From Aedes albopictus (Eukaryota > Arthropoda > Insecta > Diptera > Culicidae), in contig NC_085137.1 of assembly GCF_035046485.1 (NCBI RefSeq), forward strand, positions 9,626,252 through 9,690,251: a stretch of DNA of 64,000 nt, written 5' to 3'. The notes under the pieces are model-generated. The model saw only the letters and a program-made list of their open reading frames with translations. It was not told the origin of the DNA and made no database searches. This document shows positions 56,994 through 64,000 of this stretch, in pieces; the stretch's first letter is position 1; the number at the start of each line of letters is the position of its first letter. The position numbers and the translations under genes were made by a program.

Positions 56994-57563
56994 TACACTG
57001 AGGATACTGCAACTTCGAAAATCATACGTATCAACTATGATTTTTTACCACAAGAATTTCTTGCGAAAATCATAGTTACGAACTATGATTTTGGATTCAA
57101 AGCGCCAACTATTATTGTCATACTGTTACTGTATAAATTTCATAACACTTACGTATGGAAAGCATACCGATAACGTATAAAATCTGAAATTATTTCGTAT
57201 GACTATCATACATACTTTTATGAAATATTTTGCACAAATTAAAAAAATCGCAACCTGGAATCGAACCAGGAACGTCAAGGCTAGCGAGTGCGTGCTTTAC
57301 TCATTCGCCCATCGACGCTTCGGAAATAGAAGTGATTAGAAGCCAATAAAAGGTTTTGTTGTTTTTTAGCAATGGTGTTTCATAACACATCTTATGATTT
57401 TCATACGATGCTTCTTATGAGATTTTTCAAACGACAAGTCTTATGGATTTCGCTTTTCAATATATGAAAAGCATACGAGAACAATGAAATGATGAAAAAA
57501 ATAAAAATTCCTGATTCATAAGATGCAAACTATGAAAATCATACGAAAAGTATCCCCAGTGTA
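56994..57563. mobile_element. MITE with TA duplication, inserted in the I-like LINE
   Basis: The element 56996-57561 has ends CACTGAGGATACT and (complement) CACTGGGGATACTTTTCG, with TA on both sides. This suggests a Tc1/mariner relation. Many ATCATAGTTNNNAACTATGAT-type inverted motifs fill both arms. A tRNA-like module lies in its middle (57245-57325). Confidence 0.8.
57245..57325 (-). other. tRNA-like module (box A/box B) inside a MITE
   Basis: On the minus strand the sequence has a box-A-like TGGGCGAATGAGTAAAGC and a perfect box B GGTTCGATTCC in a 5-bp T-arm (CCTGG/CCAGG) at normal spacing. The acceptor arms (upstream AAGCGTCG, downstream TTGCGAT) do not pair, so a functional tRNA is unlikely. 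A tRNA-derived SINE head or tRNA pseudogene is more probable. Confidence 0.55.
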
Positions 57564-58215
57564 GCGTCTTCATTGATCGCAGCAGCGAAGAAACGAACGG
57601 GCAACACATGTCTCTCACGATCTTTCGTCAAAAAAAGCTGTGGAACAACCTGCGTCGTAAAGCCGTACATAACAACGCAAAGAAAAACGTGTCCTTCGAG
57701 CAAGCCGACCCAGGAGAGATAAACAGCTTTTTCGACCAAGGACACCGATTTCTAACAACTATTCAGACAGACAAACCAGCAGAAGAGGAACCAGCACATC
57801 GTACTCCTTAGAGCATTTGGACGAAATGAAATCCTGTTCACTTTCCGTCAATGAAGTGTTTGGGAAGATCTTGGAGGTTCAAACCAACACTGCGGGTATC
57901 GTTAATCAAAATGACACAGGCAATAGTTTTTTTTTTTGCTAGGAAGGTTCAGTAACACTAGTGATTGGATGAGGGAGTCGTGGTCACCAGGCCTAAATTA
58001 CCGAGGTGATCTCTCTATGGTCAACATTCTTGAATCTTGTTCATAGTAGATGATGTCTTCTAACATTCTGCGATAAGTTTGACGCACCGTCTTAGTTACA
58101 AATCACCAGACGGAAATTCTAATATGTACTGCGAGCTTACGCAATGTTGATGCGGCCTTTTCAATTGTTGGTCTTTAAATGGAATCGGCAAATGACGTAG
58201 CAGCGAAGATTTTCA

Positions 58216-58509
58216 CACAGAAAAAAATATGTAATTAAAATTCAGCGAGAAATCATGCACATAAAGGGAATGCTAGAGTTAGTGAACTTTTACATGAGAT
58301 ATAATGTAAAATTACATTACCATCGGTAAATTACCGCCAACCATCGCGTAAACCATCATGGACACCAACCGGTTACGCGACTATTAGCGGAAATTTACAC
58401 GAACGTAACGTAATTTTACATGATATCTCATGTAAATATGCACTAACTCAAGCATTCCCTTTATGTGCATGATTTTTCGCTGAATTTTACATGAATATTT
58501 TTATCTGTG
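58216..58509. mobile_element. Palindromic MITE with CACAGAAAAAAATAT ends
   Basis: The left arm (CACAGAAAAAAATATGTAAT, AATTCAGCGAGAAATCATGC, ACATAAAGGGAATGCT) is mirrored at the right end (complement CACAGATAAAAATATTCATG and so on). About 294 bp. The target duplication is not clear. Non-coding. Confidence 0.85.
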
Positions 58510-58814
58510 CAGTACGCTTAGGACGTTTCAGTGATTTAAATGGAAATCAATGGAAATTTGAAGAAAACTTGTGAAGGCTATGATATTTCCTTTCTTCACT
58601 TATTGTGACGTGAAAATCATACTAGAAATCTGTCAACAGTCCTAAGTCGCCAAGATTCTTGAAAGGAATTCAAAGTAAGCATCTCATAATTTGGGAAAAA
58701 AATCACAAGGGATTTAGTTAGGATCCTGTTAATAATCTGTAATTGAAATATACTGCTGGAAAAATGTTTCATGATTTTTTTATGTCAGTGATAATACTTA
58801 GAAGACACATAATG

Positions 58815-59052
58815 TTCGAATGAGTGTAATCAGTTTCGTACCTTTCAATTCCGCCTTAATTGCTTATCCTTTGACAGATACGCGTATTTGGACTATGTAC
58901 CACTTGTAATCTTCCTCAGTGCCAGTTATCCAGTGGAGTGGATAATTGACACTGAAGAAGATTACAAGTGGTAGTCGAAATACGCGTATCTGTCAAAGGA
59001 TAAGCAATTAGGGCGGAACTAAAAGGTAAAAAACTGATTACACTCATTCGAA
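58815..59052. mobile_element. Palindromic MITE with TTCGAATGAGTGTAATCAGT ends
   Basis: The arms of about 115 bp are inverted copies around 58938 (CCAGTGGAGTGG), including GCTTATCCTTTGACAGATAC and its complement. The arms are highly similar, which suggests little decay. Non-coding. Confidence 0.88.
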
Positions 59053-59698
59053 GAGGGTATTCTACTTAGAGGGTTCGAAAAGTCGGTACAAGCACATAAT
59101 GTTGATTAATTGACAAATTGAGACAAAATCGCGTACTAATGGGATTCGAACCCATGACTTCGTATTTGCTATACCGGCGTTGTTGGGAATTTGCCAACAA
59201 ACGATGGCACGGAGATGATTTCCGGTATAATAATACCACAAACGACCAGATGCGTAGGATTTACGTTTCTATGTGGATATTAATATATTCCTGCGAATGG
59301 TTTTACATAGATATATGTGTTAATTTACAAGTTTGCATTCCAGTTCTGGAGATTTTAATCACTAAGTGTTAATGTACATAAGTGGGATTTTGCCCATTTT
59401 GACTTACGTTTTGTCTCGTTGTGCAATACCTGTGGAGCTCGGTCTGTAAAGGTCATGCGATGCAGTCGCGATCTGATCTTAGTTCTTAGCTGAGAAGTTA
59501 CAATTATCCGTACTTGACACTCGACCGTACTAAAACATTCTAGATTTAAGTATTTTAACGACATTTAAGCTCATACGATTTACCTTTGCATGTAGGTTCT
59601 AGGTGTAAGTAGATTATAGGTTACAATTTTTGCACAAAACTTAATGCGATCACTGCAGGAGAGTATGTTAATAGAATAATTAGATTTCAGCGTAGAAT
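59053..59698. other. Possible LTR-side flank of the BEL element, with a tRNA-like fragment
   Basis: No gene is supported. On the minus strand 59133-59165 forms a perfect T-arm (ATGGG-TTCGAAT-CCCAT) with tRNA-like sequence on both sides, but the acceptor and D arms are missing. Part of this stretch may belong to the 3' LTR of the BEL element at 60371, whose far end I cannot fix without its partner. Confidence 0.4.
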
Positions 59699-60075
59699 AA
59701 GTTCAAGAAATGTGCAGGAGAACGGTGTGTGGCGGAGAAGAATGAACCACGAGCTCGCTGCACTTTACGGCGAACCCAGCATCCAGAAGGTGGCCAAAGC
59801 CGGAAGGATACGGTGGGCAGGGCATGTTGCAAGAATGCCGGACAACAACCCTGCAAAGCTGGTGTTTGCAACTGATCCGGTTGGCACAAGAAGGCGTGGA
59901 GCGCAGAGAGCACGATGGGCGGACCAGGTGGAACGTGACTTGGCGAGCATTGGGCGCGACCGAGGATGGAGAGCGGCAGCCACGAACCGTGTATTATGGA
60001 GAAATATTGTTGATTCAGTTTTATCTTGAATTTGATGTAATACTAAATAAATGAATGAAATGAAGTTCAAGAAAT
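59699..60075 (+). mobile_element. RTE-like LINE 3' fragment with 13-bp TSD
   Basis: The target duplication AAGTTCAAGAAAT lies at 59699-59711 and 60063-60075. The insert encodes ELAALYGEPSIQKVAKAGRI, RWAGHVARMPDNNPAKLVF and RRGAQRARWADQVERDLASIG, the C-terminal region of RTE-like LINEs. It has a stop at 60027-60029 and a short 3' UTR with an (AATG)n tail. It is a typical 5'-truncated insertion. It sits in the presumed 3' LTR region of the BEL element to the right. Confidence 0.88.
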
Positions 60076-60371
60076 ATTACCAGAGTTTTATGCACTGATT
60101 ATGATCGAATGTTGTAATAATAATGGTACTAAATCGCAATTTTAGGATTAATTTTAGGAACACGTGAACACTGTTGTTGTGAGTTTTCACTATGAATCGT
60201 TTCGGTCTATTGAAATATACTGGATCTAGCATACAATAGCGTGTCAGTTATTGACGTTCGACCAATGTCCACGGAGAAGAAGGTGCCGTACTATACCTGC
60301 GTTTACTGATGTACGTGAGGATTAGGGAAGTTGGATGGAGGTGCGCTCCTATGCCAGAGGCGTAGTCAACA
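60076..60371 (-). repeat. Start of the 3' LTR of the right-hand Pao/BEL element
   Basis: On the minus strand the pol stop (60403-60405) is followed by a purine-rich tract (CCCGGGGGGAG) and then TGTTGACTACGCC at 60371. This is where a 3' LTR should begin. The partner LTR lies beyond the window, so the LTR's other end is unknown. It may continue past the LINE fragment to below 59699. Confidence 0.65.
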
Positions 60372-60402
60372 CTCCCCCCGGGTACGCCGATGCTTAATCG
60401 GC

Positions 60403-63400
60403 TTACGGTTCGTCGCATCGTACATCCAATACGGCCAGTTTGGCTACGGGGCGTTCGAATATCCCCGCAGCAGTTTGCACAGTCGCCGACCTAATTCTGC
60501 TATCCTTTTGACTGACGCTGGTAGCGATGACCTTGCCTTTGGGCCAGCAGTTACGGGGCAACTTCGGATCAACGATTACTACTACGTCGCCGATCGCTAT
60601 TGGTTTCGTGTCGGCATACCACTTCGTTCTACGAGTGATTTCCGGCAAGTAGTCGGTCAGCCAGCGCTTCCAGAATTGGTTGGCCAGCTGTTGGGACATC
60701 TTCCAGGTTCGCCGCAGTGTTGTTCCGGTGTCATCTAGGCTACACATGGGTTTTGTTCCATCAGATGAACCCACGAGGAAGTGGTTTGGGGTTAGAGCAG
60801 GCGCGGATTCATCATCGACCGGTACGTGCGTCAGGGGGCGAGAGTTGACGGTGTGTTCGACCTCGGTCAGGAGGTTCTGCAACACTTCATCGTTTGGTTT
60901 GTGTGGGGGGCGAATGGCCATAAGGTTTCGCTTTACGATACCAATCAGACGCTCCCAGCTGCCACCCATGTGGGGAGCCGCTGGGGTGATGAACTTCCAG
61001 ATCGTCTCGGTTCCGCCAAACTTTTGCATCACTTCATCTTGGTTGATAGCTATTGCCACGTTATCCAATTGACGGCTTGCGCCGATGAAGCACGTTCCGC
61101 GATCGCTGTAGATGGTTTTTGGTGTACCACGGCGTGCTGCAAAGTTGCGAAGACCCATGATGCAAGAGTCGGTGCTCAGCGTATGCACCACTTCGATGTG
61201 GATCGCACGAGTGGTCAGGCATGTGACCAACATTCCCCACCGTTTCTCCACTCGACGACCTATGACGACTTCCATTGGCCCAAAGTAATCGACGCCAATA
61301 TGGGTGAATGGTCGAGCGAAGGCGTCAAGTCGTTCTGGAGGGAGTTCAGCCATCATTGGAGGGTGCGGGGTGGCACGATAGTTCTTGCAATGTTGGCAAT
61401 TGTAGCGTATTTTCGCGTAGGTTGCTCGGAGCCGGGGTATGCAATACCTCTGACGGATTTCATTCATAGCGGTTTCATGGTTGTGGTGGTTGTATTTGTT
61501 GTGGTAGTGTGTGATTATAAGTTTGGTGGTGTGGTGGTCACGTGGAAGGATGATCGGATTTTTGGAGTCTTCGATGGCTTGGGCACAGGCAGAAATTCTT
61601 CCTCGCATCCGCATCAACCCATGGTCGTCCAGGAATGGGGTTAGTTTGAAGAGAGAGCTAGTCTTGGGGATGGATTTCGACGGGTGCTGAAGAGTAGCTG
61701 TTTCCTCCGGGTAGGCTTCGTGTTGTGCTTGTCTGATTACGTAGCGCTCAGCAAGCTGGAGTTCCTCTGTGGATGGAGGACCGCGAAGTATAGGTTTCCG
61801 TTGCTTCTTTAATCGGCAGTTTGCAGGGAAACGATGAACTAGTGTGGCTACCTTTAGCATCCGCTTCCAGCTGGAGACGTTGATCGCAGGGTCCGGCAAG
61901 GTAAAGTGAGTTAGCAGATGTGGACGAAGTTCGGTATCTGTCTTGTTACCCTTCACTGATTGGCACGGCCACGCTTCTTCTGGCAGCCGCAGAAAGTCTG
62001 GGCCGATGAACCACCTCGACTCTGGAGTCATGTCTGGAAATTTCTCCCATTTCGTTGCGTCGTCTGCCACATTGAGCTTTGTCGGGACCCAGCGCCATTG
62101 ATACTGCTCTGTAGTTTCCAGGATTTCGCTGACTCGGCAGGCAACGAAAGGTGTATAGCGACGGTGGTCCGAATACAGCCAGCAGATGACGTCTCTGGAA
62201 TCCGAATGGTAGAACCGCTTGCTAACGTTGAAGGTCAGGGAATCCAGGACTGTTTGGGAAAGTCTTGTGCCAATAACCGCTGCCATGAGCTCAAGCCTCG
62301 GAATCGAGTGATATCGCAGAGGAGCTACTCTTGTTTTGGCGGCTACTAGACAGCACCAGACGACTTCATTCCGGACGAATCGCAGGAAGCATGCAGCAGC
62401 CATGCCGTTTTCGCTCGCATCAACGAAGGTGTGAAGCTGAACGTCGTCGTATGCAGGATTTATGTGGGGACGGTAACATCGTTGTATTTGGACATGCTCA
62501 ACTTGGGGCAGGACATGCAGCCAGTTACGCCACTTGGTGAAGGCGTTGTCGTCGATTCGATCGTCCCACTGGATGCCGCTTCGCCAGATTTCTTGCAGCA
62601 GGATCTTGAGGAACATTAGAAAGGGCGCGATGAGTCCAAGGGGGTCGAATATCGTCATAAGAACCCGGAGAACTTCTCGTTTCGTAGGCTGACGGAGACC
62701 TTCCCATAACTCTTGGTCATAGCGGTCCCAACCGACTTTGTAGGTGAAAACGTCTGCAGCTGTACACCACCACATCCCAAGCACCTTTTCGGCCGTCATT
62801 TCTGGTGAGAGGTCCAAACTCTTCTCCTCGGCGTTACTGCCGCGAAGAGCTTCTAACACACGTTGCGAATTGCTGGTCCAATTTCGGATTTCGAACCCAC
62901 CCTGCGAGTGCACGAACCTTACATCCTTCGCGAGTTTGATGGCTTCCTCTTCGGTTTCGACGCTCACGAGCATATCGTCAACGTAGTGCTGCTTTTCGAT
63001 GACCTCTACAGCTGCTGGGTATTCCTCGTCGTAGCGTTTAGCGTTCAGGTTCATTGCGTACTGGGCGCTACTAGGGGAGCAACAGGCGCCGAATGTCATG
63101 ACGCACATGGCGTATACAGCAAGTTTCTCGTTCTCGTCTCTCCAATAGAACCGCTGGCACTGTTGATCTTCCTTTCGAATAAGAACCTGGTGAAACATCT
63201 CGCGTATGTCACCTGTCAGCGCTACGGGATGCTCACGGAAGCGGATCAGCACGGTGAACAACGAAGAAAGATTGTCGGGACCTTTCAAGAGCGCAGAGTT
63301 CAATGATACTCCGAAAGCTTTGGCCGCTGCATCCCAGACTATTCTGATCTTCCCCGGTTTGTTAGGGTTGGTTACCGGGAACACTGGAAGGTACCAAACG

Positions 63401-63996
63401 CGTTGAAATTCTTGTTGCAGCTCGTCGTCGGATAGCTTTCGTATGTAGCCTTTGGTCAGATGGTCCGCCATCTTTTCTCTCAGCGTTTTGGCGAGCCTTT
63501 CGTCCTTGTTCATGCGTTTTTCGAGGCACTGGAAACGTCGTTGAGCCATTCCTTGACTATCCGGTAGACGAATGGTTTCATGACGCCAGAGCAAACCGGT
63601 TTCGTAGCGTTCCCCCGTGAGTTTGGTCAGCGACTGGAGAAGAGATTGCGCGTGCTGATCATCAACGGAAAGAAGCGTTTTGTTCGGTTTCATGATCCCC
63701 AAGCTATCTAGCGCGAAGTAGTCTTTGATAACCTGGTGTAAATCCTCGTCTGCCTTGTGGTGATCCTCGCAGGATTCGATGTGGTAGACAGAGTGCACTG
63801 GACTGGGTGCAGACTCTGAGATTTCTCCGCCACACACTGTCCAGCCTAGACGGGTTTTAATGGCCACAGGGTCATTCGGCTTGCCTTCGCGGCACTTCAG
63901 AGCGAGACTAAGATGTTGGTTCTTGAGTCCAATTAGAATCCGTGGTCGGACACTGCTGTACGACTCGATTGGTAGTTTTTGCAGGTGTGGATACAA
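60403..63996 (-). CDS. Pao/BEL retrotransposon pol (RT, RNase H, integrase), 5' end outside window
   Basis: A 1197-codon uninterrupted minus-strand frame ends at TAA (60403-60405). The first residues (RPRILIGLKNQHLSLALK and GWTVCGG) are the end of the Pao-type protease region, so the real start lies further right. The reverse transcriptase includes WYLPVFPVTNPNKPGKIRIV, DIREMFHQVLI and the catalytic YVDD (about residue 338). The Pao RNase H region (HTFVDASENGMAAACFLR, IPRLELMAAVIG, VADDATKW) follows. The integrase has an HHCC zinc domain and D-D-E residues at about 903 (VDYFGP), 964 (SDRGTC) and 1014 (GGSWERL), then the DUF5641-like C-terminal domain. No stop or frameshift is visible, so this element may be young and perhaps active. 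It is unrelated in position to the deleted BEL copy at 26830-41548. Confidence 0.95.
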   Translation of the reverse strand: MYPHLQKLPIESYSSVRPRILIGLKNQHLSLALKCREGKPNDPVAIKTRLGWTVCGGEISESAPSPVHSVYHIESCEDHHKADEDLHQVIKDYFALDSLGIMKPNKTLLSVDDQHAQSLLQSLTKLTGERYETGLLWRHETIRLPDSQGMAQRRFQCLEKRMNKDERLAKTLREKMADHLTKGYIRKLSDDELQQEFQRVWYLPVFPVTNPNKPGKIRIVWDAAAKAFGVSLNSALLKGPDNLSSLFTVLIRFREHPVALTGDIREMFHQVLIRKEDQQCQRFYWRDENEKLAVYAMCVMTFGACCSPSSAQYAMNLNAKRYDEEYPAAVEVIEKQHYVDDMLVSVETEEEAIKLAKDVRFVHSQGGFEIRNWTSNSQRVLEALRGSNAEEKSLDLSPEMTAEKVLGMWWCTAADVFTYKVGWDRYDQELWEGLRQPTKREVLRVLMTIFDPLGLIAPFLMFLKILLQEIWRSGIQWDDRIDDNAFTKWRNWLHVLPQVEHVQIQRCYRPHINPAYDDVQLHTFVDASENGMAAACFLRFVRNEVVWCCLVAAKTRVAPLRYHSIPRLELMAAVIGTRLSQTVLDSLTFNVSKRFYHSDSRDVICWLYSDHRRYTPFVACRVSEILETTEQYQWRWVPTKLNVADDATKWEKFPDMTPESRWFIGPDFLRLPEEAWPCQSVKGNKTDTELRPHLLTHFTLPDPAINVSSWKRMLKVATLVHRFPANCRLKKQRKPILRGPPSTEELQLAERYVIRQAQHEAYPEETATLQHPSKSIPKTSSLFKLTPFLDDHGLMRMRGRISACAQAIEDSKNPIILPRDHHTTKLIITHYHNKYNHHNHETAMNEIRQRYCIPRLRATYAKIRYNCQHCKNYRATPHPPMMAELPPERLDAFARPFTHIGVDYFGPMEVVIGRRVEKRWGMLVTCLTTRAIHIEVVHTLSTDSCIMGLRNFAARRGTPKTIYSDRGTCFIGASRQLDNVAIAINQDEVMQKFGGTETIWKFITPAAPHMGGSWERLIGIVKRNLMAIRPPHKPNDEVLQNLLTEVEHTVNSRPLTHVPVDDESAPALTPNHFLVGSSDGTKPMCSLDDTGTTLRRTWKMSQQLANQFWKRWLTDYLPEITRRTKWYADTKPIAIGDVVVIVDPKLPRNCWPKGKVIATSVSQKDSRIRSATVQTAAGIFERPVAKLAVLDVRCDEP

Positions 63997-64000
63997 CGTT

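Larger units (their letters stand above)
56060..57960 (+). pseudogene. Decayed I/Jockey-like LINE, endonuclease part
   Basis: Plus-strand frames at 56067-56345 (HIDETQLLLHRVEYHIFAVS) and 56474-56968 (STIDLLIADALDSIS, FIISDLEVVFLIADVQIRK, then FRNVDFVALQADFQVIDF) match the apurinic-endonuclease half of I-type ORF2. After a MITE at 56996-57561 the copy continues with LWNNLRRKAVHNNAKKNVSF and QADPGEINSFF (57608-57811), which normally precedes the reverse transcriptase. Stops and frameshifts make it inactive. The reverse transcriptase itself is absent. Confidence 0.75.

Noticed and set aside
57245..57325. Functional tRNA gene
   Set aside because: Box A, box B and the T-arm are present, but the acceptor arms do not pair and it lies inside a MITE.
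60331..61644. Plus-strand frames of 130-272 codons opposite the BEL pol
   Set aside because: They are antisense shadows of the pol frame with no domains of their own.

Overview
The window comes from a mosquito genome, most likely Aedes. It has compact spliced genes separated by very repeat-rich DNA. Feilai-type tRNA-derived SINE pieces, Pao/BEL and Ty3/gypsy LTR elements, R1-, RTE- and I-like LINE remains and at least fifteen short inverted-repeat elements (MITEs) fill the space. No bacterial, phage or CRISPR features are present. A 500-base run of N (19001-19500) is an assembly gap.

Host genes are few. A complete three-exon gene for the YJU2/CWC16-family splicing factor CCDC130 (YJU2B) lies on the plus strand at 832-1944. 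The first coding exon of a ninein-like centrosomal EF-hand protein lies at 23260-23566. It ends at a good splice donor, so much of what follows is probably its first large intron. A GC-richer block (12712-12838 plus 13649-14296, split by a MITE) looks like a promoter and 5' leader, but no coding exon can be tied to it.

The rest is layered mobile DNA. At 2.5-12.3 kb there is an 83-bp minisatellite (about 16 units) broken by a 1.2-kb inverted-repeat element, and a 330-bp segment present twice with only two differences. At 14.7-18.9 kb a Feilai SINE is split by a nest up to six further elements deep, most levels readable from inverted repeats and four of them with target-site duplications. At 26.8-41.5 kb an old gag-only Pao/BEL element contains an R1-like LINE fragment (itself hit by a TTAA MITE) and a 9.65-kb foldback-like element. 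That foldback element carries a gypsy element with apparently identical LTRs, and the gypsy integrase is split by a 1.4-kb polyadenylated retroposed sequence with a 22-bp target duplication.

From 44 to 59 kb there are palindromic MITEs and decayed LINEs. The right end (60.4-64 kb, minus strand) holds an intact-looking Pao/BEL pol frame that runs out of the window, with its 3' LTR region interrupted by a LINE 3' fragment. I found no convincing new gene system. The most notable things are the two nests, the foldback element with its long cargo, the retroposed transcript-like sequence, the minisatellite and the near-identical 330-bp pair.
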